Positions 36,575 through 44,815 of a stretch of 58,691 nucleotides of DNA are shown piece after piece. The DNA comes from JABDGC01 sp964466595 (GTDB taxonomy: Bacteria; Pseudomonadota; Gammaproteobacteria; DSM-16500), in the NCBI GenBank assembly GCA_964466595.1, contig CAYXNR010000008.1:1-58691 (forward strand), read 5' to 3'. How positions within the stretch are numbered: the first letter of the stretch is position 1; each line of letters starts with the position of its first letter. The position numbers and the translations under genes were made by a program. Under the pieces are notes generated by a model that saw only the letters and a program-made list of their open reading frames with translations, did not search any database and was not told the DNA's origin.

Positions 36575-38098
36575 ATGAGAATAAAAACAATTATCTTCAG
36601 TTTAAGTGTCTTAAGTATGGTCATGAATCCCACATTTGCCTCTTCTTCCCAAAAAGCGAAATCACAGACAAAGCGTACAACACAGAGCCTGGCGACAATG
36701 ACAAGCAATCCAGCTTTAAACACGGTTGTGCCTAATAATCTGACACTCCCAACGGGACGTTCTAATGAAGATCTCTTAATCCAAAGCTATTTACAAAACC
36801 TTCCACTAGATTGGGATAATCCCGGCCAATCTTTTGTCTCAATTGGTCCTTATGTGAATGTGCCTATTCAGTTTAATGGCAGGCAATTGATTGTAAACGA
36901 TCCTAAAATTAATACTGATGTTGCTTTATTAAAATTACGCAAGGCAGCACAGGCGGGGATGGCTGCACGGGGTATTCATACGGGAGAAGATACGCATCAT
37001 TCTCATTTGCTCTTAAGCGGTATCTTAGAAGGGCAGGGTCAATACATTCGCTATGGACAACAGGGCGGTAATCTTGGTTCTGGCAATAATGGCACCTCCA
37101 GTAATATTGATTTATCTGCTGCCGAACTCGATGGTTTTCTCTTAACGCCTTCACCCTGGGTATCGGGTTTCTTTTCTTTTAGTTATGACAATGGAACCGA
37201 CCCCATTGAAACCAATTCTCGAGTGTTGAATTCTCGGGTTTTTCTAAATAATGCTTTTATCATCTTAGGTGATTTTAGTCGTTCTCCTTTCTATGGCACC
37301 ATTGGTCAAATGTTTGTGCCTTTTGGAACCTATTCCTCCGTTTTTATTTCTTCTCCCCTCACCAAGACCTTAGGTAGAACGAAAGCACGTGCTCTTTTAG
37401 TGGGATATCAGGGTCAAGCTGCTAATGATCTTTATCTCGCTCTCTATGCGTTTAAAGGCGATAGTCACGGCAGTGCAACCTCGCGTATTAATAATGGCGG
37501 TATTAATCTAGGTTATCGCTTCGATAAGCTTTGCCCTTATGTAAATGGCAATATTGGGGTGGGTTGGATTGCTAATATTGCAGATTCAGTCGGCATGCAA
37601 CATACGAATAATATTCCTCAATTTAATGGCTTTGCAGGGCCTGTCCCCTATGGCTTGGAAAAAATCGTTCACCGTGTTCCTGCTTTAAATGTGCGGGGAA
37701 TTTTTTCTATTGGCGATCGCATCGACTTAATCGCCGAATATGTTGGTGTCACCACTTCCTTTAATCCCAATGATTTGAGCTTTAATGCTTCGGGAGCCAA
37801 GCCCTGGGCTTTTAATACTGAAGCCTCTTATACCTTTCAGGCTTTTGATAAACCCTCTTCTATTGGTATTGGCTATAGCCAAGGACATGAGGCTTTAGCG
37901 ATTAATTTGCCCGAAAAAAGAATGGGTATCGTTATTAATACCTCTATTTGGCATAATACCATTCAAAGTCTTGAATTTCGTCACGATATCAATTATGCCA
38001 GCAGTAATACTTCAACAGGTTCGAATGTGTCTCCAGTCAGTACGGGACTTGGCACCTCGGATAATGTAATTACGCTGCAATTTGATCTTTACTTTTAG
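36575..38098 (+). CDS. LbtU-family siderophore porin (outer-membrane)
   Basis: This roughly 507-residue protein has a signal peptide (MRIKTIIFSLSVLSMVMNPTFA), a short coil-like N-terminal region, and a long beta-barrel with alternating aromatic strands ending in the outer-membrane signature LQFDLYF (C-terminal Phe). Sequence and layout match Legionella LbtU, a TonB-independent legiobactin porin. ATG 36575 has AGGAG 8 nt upstream. No siderophore synthesis genes are nearby, so the ligand is unknown. Confidence 0.8.
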   Translation: MRIKTIIFSLSVLSMVMNPTFASSSQKAKSQTKRTTQSLATMTSNPALNTVVPNNLTLPTGRSNEDLLIQSYLQNLPLDWDNPGQSFVSIGPYVNVPIQFNGRQLIVNDPKINTDVALLKLRKAAQAGMAARGIHTGEDTHHSHLLLSGILEGQGQYIRYGQQGGNLGSGNNGTSSNIDLSAAELDGFLLTPSPWVSGFFSFSYDNGTDPIETNSRVLNSRVFLNNAFIILGDFSRSPFYGTIGQMFVPFGTYSSVFISSPLTKTLGRTKARALLVGYQGQAANDLYLALYAFKGDSHGSATSRINNGGINLGYRFDKLCPYVNGNIGVGWIANIADSVGMQHTNNIPQFNGFAGPVPYGLEKIVHRVPALNVRGIFSIGDRIDLIAEYVGVTTSFNPNDLSFNASGAKPWAFNTEASYTFQAFDKPSSIGIGYSQGHEALAINLPEKRMGIVINTSIWHNTIQSLEFRHDINYASSNTSTGSNVSPVSTGLGTSDNVITLQFDLYF

Positions 38099-38164
38099 AG
38101 TGCAGTATTTGGTTCAAGCTTGGCTACTGTCGTTTTTTGAAAATTAAACAATAAGGAAATAAAA

Positions 38165-38677
38165 ATGGACTGTAATAAACAAAGGCTAAAACTTTTTTTA
38201 ATTGCGCTTCTCAGTTTTTTAACAATAACAGCACAGGGTGAGGAAATAACAACCCCCCGCCTTATCTATAATCCACAGGAGAGACCCTGGGTTATAATGT
38301 ATTCAATGACCTCTGGACAAGTGGCTACCGATTCTGATTATGTTTTTAAGGATTCCGCAGTCATCCACCTTCCCGCTTGGGGATATCAGCATATTTATTA
38401 TCGAAACAACTGCTCTTGGTATTTTTCTTGTCAGCTAGAAGGAAAGCTTACTATTATTGATTTTAAGGGCCAAGCTCATTGCTATCGTCTTACCTGGAAC
38501 GCTAAACCCTATATCAAGCATCATGGAATAACAGGTCCTGTTGTTTTAAATGGAGCTTTTCCTCGCTCAGGTTATGCAGAATATGGCGGTCTGACGTTTA
38601 TAGGCGGATCATGGAGTGACTGGGATGTGGATGAAATGGGAAGAAAGCCGGCACCAGGTTTTGGCCAGACTTGCTAG
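38165..38677 (+). CDS. Small secreted Cys-rich family protein, paralogue 1
   Basis: The 170-aa product has a signal peptide (LKLFLIALLSFLTITAQG) and a beta-rich domain. It is the most divergent of four paralogues in this window. It shares the pattern YNPQERPWVIMYSM, a C-terminal HHGITGPVVLNG, YGGLTFIGGSWSDW and FGQTC. Conserved cysteines suggest disulfides in the periplasm or outside the cell. The family is not one I can name, and it is probably expressed on its own from the 38099-38164 gap. Confidence 0.75.
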   Translation: MDCNKQRLKLFLIALLSFLTITAQGEEITTPRLIYNPQERPWVIMYSMTSGQVATDSDYVFKDSAVIHLPAWGYQHIYYRNNCSWYFSCQLEGKLTIIDFKGQAHCYRLTWNAKPYIKHHGITGPVVLNGAFPRSGYAEYGGLTFIGGSWSDWDVDEMGRKPAPGFGQTC

Positions 38678-38723
38678 CTCAATCCTAGGCCCTTGTTTTT
38701 TGCATCTTGAGCAAGTCTGAGGT

Positions 38724-39365
38724 CTAGCCTAGGCTAGGCGTTTTATCAGGAAACTCGCACCACTGCCTGATAGGGCAAAGGGGACATTTAGGCTTTCTAG
38801 CCGTGCAAATATAACGGCCATGTAAAATAAGCCAATGATGGGCATCGTGTAGATATTTTGGGGGAAGGACTTTCATCAACTGTTCCTCAATAGCAAGCGG
38901 TGTCTTTCCTTTAGCTAAGCCAATCCGCTGTGCTACTCGAAAAATATGCGTGTCGACTGCGATGACGGGTTGTTTAAAACAGGTGTTGAGAATAACATTG
39001 GCAGTCTTGCGTCCAACCCCCGGCAAGGATTCCAGTGCTTCGCGAGTGGCAGGTACTTTGCCATGAAATTGATCAAGCAAGAGGCGGCAGGCTGAAATAA
39101 TATTTTTAGCCTTGTTTTTATACAGGCCAATTGTTTTTATATAAGTCCGAAGTTTGGCTTCTCCTAATTGCAATATTTTATCGGCTGAGTTAGCTGCTCG
39201 AAAAAGCGAGGCTGTTGCCTTGTTCACCGATTTATCGGTTGCTTGGGCTGATAAAATAACGGCAAGTAAAAGCTCAAAAGGATTATGGTAATTGAGTTCA
39301 GTCGTGGGATGGGGATTGGCTTTTTTAAAGCAGGCAAAAATTTTGTTTATTTTTTTAGCATCCAT
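38724..39365 (-). CDS. nth: Endonuclease III
   Basis: The 213-aa product (start ATG 39365, MDAKKINKIF) has the helix-hairpin-helix LPGVGRKTANVILN with catalytic Lys, the Asp in VDTHIFRVAQRIGL, and a C-terminal 4Fe-4S cluster with Cys spacing C-x6-C-x2-C-x5-C. It removes oxidised pyrimidines (base excision repair). Length matches E. coli Nth (211). It splits the paralogue family by sitting between members 1 and 2. Confidence 0.95.
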   Translation of the reverse strand: MDAKKINKIFACFKKANPHPTTELNYHNPFELLLAVILSAQATDKSVNKATASLFRAANSADKILQLGEAKLRTYIKTIGLYKNKAKNIISACRLLLDQFHGKVPATREALESLPGVGRKTANVILNTCFKQPVIAVDTHIFRVAQRIGLAKGKTPLAIEEQLMKVLPPKYLHDAHHWLILHGRYICTARKPKCPLCPIRQWCEFPDKTPSLG

Positions 39366-39447
39366 TGAATAAAATCCTCGATTTTCTATTTTTATTCTAT
39401 ACAATATTCTAAAAATTTTACATAAAAACAAAAAGAGGAAACATTTT

Positions 39448-39969
39448 ATGAAAATTCAAAATAAAAAGCTAAGCTTAATCTTAGCCTTGTTTCTTCTTAG
39501 TTTAACGGTAAGCGCATACAGCAGCCAAGATATAGCAACAAGATATATTCACAATCGCTCTAATCAACCCTGGTTTTTGTATTTTTTAATGTCTTCGGGT
39601 TATATTGCTGCTTATGATTTAAGAAATAATCAATTTCAAGAAAATCTTAAAATAAAAATTGAACCTGGACAAACTATTCCTATTTATTATGAAAGCCCCT
39701 GTGGTTCTTGCTTTATAAGGGGAAGCCTGCTTATTTCGGATTTTGAAAGTCCCTTTGTTGCTTGCTACTATATAGGCCCACATTCATATGAGGAGGGCGG
39801 ACCTTATTTAAAGCATGAGGGTGTGACAGGTCCTGTTGTTTTAAATTTTGGAAATGAGGACTCTTTGTCTTATGGCAATGTGCTGTTTATCGGCGATTCT
39901 TGGAGAACTTGGTCTGGACAAGGTAAAGATAAACCTAATCTTACTTTTGGCTCGACTTGTCTTGAATGA
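39448..39969 (+). CDS. Small secreted Cys-rich family protein, paralogue 2
   Basis: The 173-aa product has signal peptide LSLILALFLLSLTVSAYS, then RYIHNRSNQPWFLYFLMSSG, IEPGQTIPIYYES, a Cys-x2-Cys loop, HEGVTGPVVLN, YGNVLFIGDSWRTW and FGSTC. These motifs recur in order in the three siblings, so the fold is shared. AAGAGG SD is about 9 nt upstream. Its stop overlaps the first possible start of paralogue 3 by 4 bp. Confidence 0.78.
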   Translation: MKIQNKKLSLILALFLLSLTVSAYSSQDIATRYIHNRSNQPWFLYFLMSSGYIAAYDLRNNQFQENLKIKIEPGQTIPIYYESPCGSCFIRGSLLISDFESPFVACYYIGPHSYEEGGPYLKHEGVTGPVVLNFGNEDSLSYGNVLFIGDSWRTWSGQGKDKPNLTFGSTCLE

Positions 39970-39986
39970 GGCTGAATTTTACGACG

Positions 39987-40550
39987 ATGAAAAGTTTGAT
40001 GAATATTAAAACTAAAAAACGAAGCTTCATTTTCCTGCTCCTTGCTCTTCTCAGTTTAAGCGCCTATAGCGACACCGATGAATTTCTTCGAGCGAGCGGT
40101 GAGAATATCAATCTTCGTTGTATATATAACTATTCCAATCAAGCTTGGACTTTATTTTTTTCAATTACTTATGGTAGTATTGCTACTGATTTGAGACAGG
40201 ATAAGCCTTTTAAAAAAAACTTACAAATAACAATTGAGCCAGGACAAATCCTACCTTTTTATTATCAATACTTCTGTAGCGATTTTGGCTGTTCTATCCA
40301 AGGTAGAGTTGTTATTTCTGATGTCGACAAGCAAGCTGCTTGTTATCGTATCGATACTGCAGGATTTTTTAATGAGAGCCCTTACCTAGAGCATAAAGGA
40401 GTGACTGGTCCTGTCGTTTTAAATGGAAATACCCCTGATGCCTGGAACTATGGCAGTGTGATGTTTATAGGAGATTCTTGGAAGAGTTGGTCTAATAGTA
40501 AAGATAAAGACCAACCCAATTCTTCCTTTGGATCGACTTGTACACCTTGA
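39987..40550 (+). CDS. Small secreted Cys-rich family protein, paralogue 3
   Basis: A signal peptide (RSFIFLLLALLSLSAYS) precedes an extra acidic stretch and the family domain: CIYNYSNQAWTLFFSITYG, IEPGQILPFYYQ, CSDFGC, HKGVTGPVVLNG, YGSVMFIGDSWKSW and FGSTC. Possible starts are 39966 (ATGA-coupled to paralogue 2), 39987 and 39999; none has a strong SD. 39987 gives a conventional n-region. Function unknown. Confidence 0.75.
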   Translation: MKSLMNIKTKKRSFIFLLLALLSLSAYSDTDEFLRASGENINLRCIYNYSNQAWTLFFSITYGSIATDLRQDKPFKKNLQITIEPGQILPFYYQYFCSDFGCSIQGRVVISDVDKQAACYRIDTAGFFNESPYLEHKGVTGPVVLNGNTPDAWNYGSVMFIGDSWKSWSNSKDKDQPNSSFGSTCTP

Positions 40551-40599
40551 ATAAAGTTTCTTATATAATACCCGGTATTGAAAAAATAGGTACTTTAAA

Positions 40600-41568
40600 A
40601 TGACATTTCAAAAACCCTATATTAGCGTGGTTATTCCTGTTCACAATGAAGAAGAAAATCTGGAGATTTTATATCGTCGCTTAACTCGGGTGCTGGATCA
40701 GCTAGCTAAACCTTATGAAATTGTCCTCACCAATGACGGTAGTACTGATCGTTCCTCTGAAATTTTAAAATCCTTACATGAACTCCGTCCTACACAAATT
40801 CGGGTGATTGAGTTTAATGGTAATTTTGGACAGCATATGGCGATTATGGCCGGCTTTGAACGTGTACGAGGCGAGCTGATCATTACTCTCGATGCTGATT
40901 TGCAAAATCCGCCCGAAGAAATTCCGAAACTAATAGCAGCCTTGGAAAAAGGTCATGATGTAGTGAATACCTACCGCGAAGATCGCCAAGATCATTGGTG
41001 GCGTCTTGCTGTTTCCAAGGCACATAATAAAATTCGCGAATGGATGATGCCTAAATTACGTATGAGAGACGAGGGCTGTATGCTTCGCGCCTATCGCCGC
41101 GAAATTGTCGATCTCATGGCTGGAACAGGCGAAACCACCACTTTTATTCCTGCCTTAGCCTTGAATTATGCTGTTAATCCTACTGAGGTTGGCGTGGCGC
41201 ATGCTGAACGTTTGGCCGGTACCTCTAGCTATAATTTCTATGGCCTGATTCGCTATAATTTTGATCTGATTACAGGCTTTTCTCTTTTTCCCTTACAAGC
41301 TATTACTTTCACGGGAGTGGTGGTTTCTTTTTTCTCTTTTCTCTTTGTGATGTATTTGTTTATTCGCCGCTTGTTAATTGGTCCGGAAGTAGAAGGCGTA
41401 TTTACACTCTTTGCTATTTTATTTTTTCTGATCGGTATCTTGCTTTTAGGTCTCGGTATTACCGGAGAATACGTTGGCCGCATTTTTCAGGAAGTTCGAC
41501 AACGCCCACGCTTTGTAGTGAGAGAGGTTTTGGAAGTAGAAGCGGAAAGGGAAGTGGTGGGAACTTAA
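40600..41568 (+). CDS. ArnC-type undecaprenyl-phosphate glycosyltransferase
   Basis: The 322-aa GT2 enzyme has ISVVIPVHNEEENL, NDGSTDRSSE, ITLDADLQNPPEEIP and DEGCMLRAYRRE, and two C-terminal membrane spans. These match E. coli ArnC, which is also 322 aa and moves a sugar onto undecaprenyl phosphate for lipid A modification. No other arn genes are present here, so the donor sugar is uncertain; DPM1/GtrB-like roles are alternatives. It lies between secreted paralogues 3 and 4. Confidence 0.85.
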   Translation: MTFQKPYISVVIPVHNEEENLEILYRRLTRVLDQLAKPYEIVLTNDGSTDRSSEILKSLHELRPTQIRVIEFNGNFGQHMAIMAGFERVRGELIITLDADLQNPPEEIPKLIAALEKGHDVVNTYREDRQDHWWRLAVSKAHNKIREWMMPKLRMRDEGCMLRAYRREIVDLMAGTGETTTFIPALALNYAVNPTEVGVAHAERLAGTSSYNFYGLIRYNFDLITGFSLFPLQAITFTGVVVSFFSFLFVMYLFIRRLLIGPEVEGVFTLFAILFFLIGILLLGLGITGEYVGRIFQEVRQRPRFVVREVLEVEAEREVVGT

Positions 41569-41581
41569 ACTATAATCTTTA

Positions 41582-42115
41582 ATGGTAAAAAATATGAATA
41601 TTAGAAATAAAAGATTCTTTATTGCTTTTTCTCTCTTTTCTCTTCTCAGCTTTGCGATGACAGCCCATAGTTTTGAGATAATAACGATGAGGTATATACA
41701 TAACTATTCCAAGCAACCCTGGTCTTTGTCTTTTTCAATGGATTATGGTGCTATAGCAAGTGATTTAGGCAGTAAGGCCTCGTTTAAAGATAGGCTACAG
41801 ATGAAGATTGAGCCAGGCCAAAGCTTAGCTATTTATTATGAAAGTACTTGCGGGGCAGTTGACAATTCTTATTGTTCTATAAAAGGAAAGCTTGTTATTT
41901 CTGATTTTGAAAACCGATCTCATTGTTATCAGATCGCAACTGGCCCTTATCTTACACATCATGGCGTAACAGGGCCAGTTGTTTTAAATGATGATCAACC
42001 TTATCTGTGGTCCTATGGCACAGTTAAATTTATAGGAGATTCCTGGAGGAGTTGGGCTGAGAATAATAAAAATTTATCAGCTTCCTTTGGATCTACTTGC
42101 ATGACCGAAGGATAA
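41582..42115 (+). CDS. Small secreted Cys-rich family protein, paralogue 4
   Basis: The 177-aa product has signal peptide FFIAFSLFSLLSFAMTAHS, then MRYIHNYSKQPWSLSFSMDYG, IEPGQSLAIYYES, a Cys-x7-Cys loop, HHGVTGPVVLND, YGTVKFIGDSWRSW and FGSTC. It starts 13 bp after the glycosyltransferase, so it is likely co-transcribed with it. It is the closest relative of paralogue 2 by eye. Confidence 0.78.
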   Translation: MVKNMNIRNKRFFIAFSLFSLLSFAMTAHSFEIITMRYIHNYSKQPWSLSFSMDYGAIASDLGSKASFKDRLQMKIEPGQSLAIYYESTCGAVDNSYCSIKGKLVISDFENRSHCYQIATGPYLTHHGVTGPVVLNDDQPYLWSYGTVKFIGDSWRSWAENNKNLSASFGSTCMTEG

Positions 42116-42120
42116 ATTGT

Positions 42121-42594
42121 TCAGCGTAACATTGCAGGCAAGGTATTTGAATCGGGATTCGGATTATCTAAATCAATCTCTTTGATTGTTTTTTCTGATT
42201 TCATAGCGAGCCTCGTAGCCTCTTTGTTTTCTTCTTCTGCCACCTGGGGCCGCTCCTCTCTAGTTTGATTCTTAGGTCCCTCTAAGGCCTTCATTTCTTC
42301 CTTGGCCATTTCCTCTAAGGGATTATTTTCCTCTGTCTTTGATTTATTGCTATTTTGAAATAAGGAGAGAATATCTTTTTTCTGCTGTTTTTCCTGTTTT
42401 TCAGATGTTTTTGGCGCGGCTGTCGGCTCATCTGCTCCGAAGGGATGCGAAAAGACGGGTCCTAATTCCTCTGCACTAATGGCTCCTGCATTAGGCGGCG
42501 GGGTAGTTTCCGCGCGAAAATTAGGTAAAGCAAGGGCCATTTGCATGGCGGCGGCAAGCAGAGTTGTCAGTGTTAATTTTTTAATGAAATACAC
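42121..42594 (-). CDS. Hypothetical exported protein, charged
   Basis: The 157-aa product has a signal peptide (YFIKKLTLTTLLAAAMQMALA) then a low-complexity Pro/Glu/Lys-rich body. The GTG at 42594 is chosen because AAGGAG lies 7 nt upstream and because an upstream opening at 42738 would run into folD. It lies 38 bp downstream of folD on the same strand. No domain recognised. Confidence 0.7.
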   Translation of the reverse strand: MYFIKKLTLTTLLAAAMQMALALPNFRAETTPPPNAGAISAEELGPVFSHPFGADEPTAAPKTSEKQEKQQKKDILSLFQNSNKSKTEENNPLEEMAKEEMKALEGPKNQTREERPQVAEEENKEATRLAMKSEKTIKEIDLDNPNPDSNTLPAMLR

Positions 42595-42632
42595 AGTTAT
42601 CTCCTTTTTTATGAAAATTCTTCCGATGAGCC

Positions 42633-43499
42633 TTATTTTTTCTTTATTGTTTCCTGTAATTTTTGGGCTAAGAGCGTATTTTTTAATAAAACGGCTACTG
42701 TCATGGGTCCAACACCGCCGGGTACGGGTGTAATCCATTTGGCTCTTTTCTTTGCTTCTTTAAATTCCAAATCACCCGTTAATTTGCCATTAGGCAATAA
42801 AATGATACCGACATCTATTACCGTAGCTCCTTTTTTTAGCCATTTCCCTTTAATAAAAGCCGGCTTGCCGACTGCTGAAACCAAAAGATCTGCTCTTTTG
42901 ACCTCTTCCGATAAATTTTTCGTAAATCGATGACAAATGGTAACGGTACAGCCTGCTGCCAAAAGTTCTAAGGCCATCGGCTTACCCACAATGTTGGAAG
43001 CGCCGACAATGACAGCCTGTTTTCCAAGAAATTTCTGCTTAATGGCTTCTAAGAGGAGCATGACCCCATAGGGCGTACAAGCTCGCAGTTGCGAACGATT
43101 TTGGGCTAGGCGGCCTAGATTAAAAGAGTGAAAGCCATCGACATCTTTTAAAGGGTGGATTTTTTCCAGAATTTCCTCGGCGTGAAGATGTTTGGGGAGA
43201 GGTAATTGCAGCAAAATCCCGTTGACTGTTTTATCTTTGTTTAATTTTTGTATTAAGAGAAGTAATTTCTTTTGAGTCAGGGTTTTGGGTAAAAAATAAT
43301 CTACCGGCTTAATTCCCACTTCCTCACAAGCCTGATGTTTATTGCGGACGTAGATTGTCGAGGCCGGATCCTTACCCACTAAAATGACTGCTAATTTAGG
43401 CTGGGGTTTGCCTTGTTTGCTTCGAGTGAGAATTTGAGAGCGAATTTTACTTCGTAATTTGGCAGCAATCGATCTGCCATCGATGATTTTAGTAGGCAT
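42633..43499 (-). CDS. folD: Methylenetetrahydrofolate dehydrogenase/cyclohydrolase
   Basis: The 288-aa bifunctional enzyme has YVRNKHQACEEVGI (catalytic Lys), GILLQLPLPKHL, VGASNIVGKPMA (NADP site) and TPVPGGVGPMTVAVLL. It interconverts methylene- and formyl-THF, the folate branch that also feeds PanB. Start ATG 43499. It lies next to the tRNA cluster. Confidence 0.96.
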   Translation of the reverse strand: MPTKIIDGRSIAAKLRSKIRSQILTRSKQGKPQPKLAVILVGKDPASTIYVRNKHQACEEVGIKPVDYFLPKTLTQKKLLLLIQKLNKDKTVNGILLQLPLPKHLHAEEILEKIHPLKDVDGFHSFNLGRLAQNRSQLRACTPYGVMLLLEAIKQKFLGKQAVIVGASNIVGKPMALELLAAGCTVTICHRFTKNLSEEVKRADLLVSAVGKPAFIKGKWLKKGATVIDVGIILLPNGKLTGDLEFKEAKKRAKWITPVPGGVGPMTVAVLLKNTLLAQKLQETIKKK

Positions 43500-43520
43500 A
43501 CCATCCCTTCATTAAATTCT

Positions 43521-43594
43521 CGCGCCTGGCAGGATTCGAACCTGCTACCCTCGGCTTAGAAGGCCGATGCTCTATCCGAATGAGCTACAGGCGC
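43521..43594 (-). tRNA. tRNA-Arg (anticodon TCT)
   Basis: The minus strand folds as a cloverleaf with acceptor GCGCCTG/CAGGCGC, the D-arm GCTC, anticodon loop CTTCTAA and T-arm GGTTCGAATCC. The discriminator is G. No CCA is encoded (AGAA follows). Confidence 0.95.
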
Positions 43595-43609
43595 TGAGGT
43601 CGGATTTAT

Positions 43610-43683
43610 TCGGGGTAGAGGGATTTGAACCCCCGACATCCTGCTCCCAAAGCAGGCGCGCTACCAGACTGCGCTATACCCCG
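43610..43683 (-). tRNA. tRNA-Pro (anticodon TGG)
   Basis: Acceptor CGGGGTA/TACCCCG, anticodon loop TTTGGGA, T-arm GGGTTCAAATCCC. The C1-G72 pair is typical of bacterial tRNA-Pro. No CCA is encoded. Confidence 0.95.
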
Positions 43684-43833
43684 AGAGTCTTCTAGCTTAG
43701 GATAGGAATGTTACAAAGACCAGGCTGCCCCGTCAATCAAAGTCTTTAGAATAAGAGGATTTTCCAGTTGCACTGAGCTCCAAGATGCATTAATTTATCG
43801 TCCTCTAGAGGAAAAATCCCTCGAAGAGTTAAT

Positions 43834-43907
43834 GGTGGACGTAGCTCAGTTGGTAGAGCCCCGGATTGTGATTCCGGTTGTCGCGGGTTCGATCCCCGTC
43901 GTTCACC
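43834..43907 (+). tRNA. tRNA-His (anticodon GTG)
   Basis: An eight-pair acceptor including the extra G-1 opposite C73, the tRNA-His identity element. Anticodon loop TTGTGAT, T-arm GGGTTCGATCCC. CAG rather than CCA follows C73. Confidence 0.95.
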
Positions 43908-43913
43908 CAGATG

Positions 43914-43986
<73 letters not shown>

Positions 43987-44111
43987 GTAATTTAATCAAT
44001 AGGTTGTAGAGTGTCATCGCGGTGGGTCGGTCGCCGTGCTCCACTGGTGGTCCAGTCAATAACAATAAATGACGACATATTCCAAATAAAAAAAGGACCA
44101 GACATTAAGGA

Positions 44112-44609
44112 ATGAATGTGAGCTGGATTATCGAGTTACTAAAAAACATTGTAAGTCCTGTTGCTAAGTTTATTTCCTGGGGCAGGAAAAAATACTATTT
44201 CTACCTCCCCTCTCATCCCTATAGAACAATCACGATTACAAATGTAAATAGACCAAATTCCTGCTGGTGGCATATGGGGAAGGACGGTATTAAAGGCAAA
44301 GATACAATGCAGGTTATAGCTGATTTCCTAATTACAAATATAACAGATACAGAAAATATTGCGTTATCTGGAGCCTTAATTGGCAGGAAGAAAAAGATCA
44401 GAGCAACAATTCATGTAATTCTTGCACGATCCCGTATGGCTCCGGCAGGTTATATTATAACCCCTAGAGCAATGGTTGAAGTCAGTATTGAGTGTTGGGT
44501 TCAGCCCCCTATAAAAAAAGTGGGTGAGCCATATATAGAAGATATTGCTATTGTCGATAATTTTGGCAATGAGCACTGGTTTGATAAATGTCATTTTATT
44601 TATATGTAG
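44112..44609 (+). CDS. Hypothetical protein at start of accessory region
   Basis: The 165-aa protein begins with an amphipathic helix (SWIIELLKNIVSPVAKFISW) followed by a beta-rich domain (TITITNVNRPNSCWWHMG... ATIHVILARS... EVSIECWVQPP). It has no clear signal peptide. ATG 44112 has its only SD too close; GTG 44118 with AAGG 7 nt upstream may be the true start. An intrinsic terminator follows at 44671, so it is transcribed apart from the helicase. No family recognised. Confidence 0.65.
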   Translation: MNVSWIIELLKNIVSPVAKFISWGRKKYYFYLPSHPYRTITITNVNRPNSCWWHMGKDGIKGKDTMQVIADFLITNITDTENIALSGALIGRKKKIRATIHVILARSRMAPAGYIITPRAMVEVSIECWVQPPIKKVGEPYIEDIAIVDNFGNEHWFDKCHFIYM

Positions 44610-44670
44610 CGTAGGTTAAAAAGATAAGCGCTTGCTGCTTCTGCCATTAACTTAGCAGGGCGCAAGAGAC

Positions 44671-44699
44671 ACCCTAGGTATATCCTGGGGTTTTTTATT
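44671..44699 (+). terminator. Rho-independent terminator
   Basis: The 8-bp stem ACCCTAGG (44671-44678) and CCTGGGGT (44684-44691), with one G-U pair and loop TATAT, is followed by TTTTT and AT-rich sequence. It ends the 44112 transcript before the helicase gene. Confidence 0.85.
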
Positions 44700-44815
44700 T
44701 TAGAGTTAGGCAAAAAATTATAAAACAGGTAAATAACCGACCTTGCTAGTAGTTTGATAGCTCCTTGCTATTTTTGGGTAGGGTGTTTTAAAAGCTAATC
44801 ATAATCTTCTGGTTT

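Noticed and set aside
38724..38737. 14-bp perfect palindrome CTAGCCTAGGCTAG as an operator or terminator
   Set aside because: It lies in the last codons of nth, has no T-run in either direction and is too short to interpret.
42595..42738. N-terminal extension of the exported protein into folD
   Set aside because: It would overlap the end of folD by about 100 bp; the GTG at 42594 has an ideal SD and a clean signal peptide.
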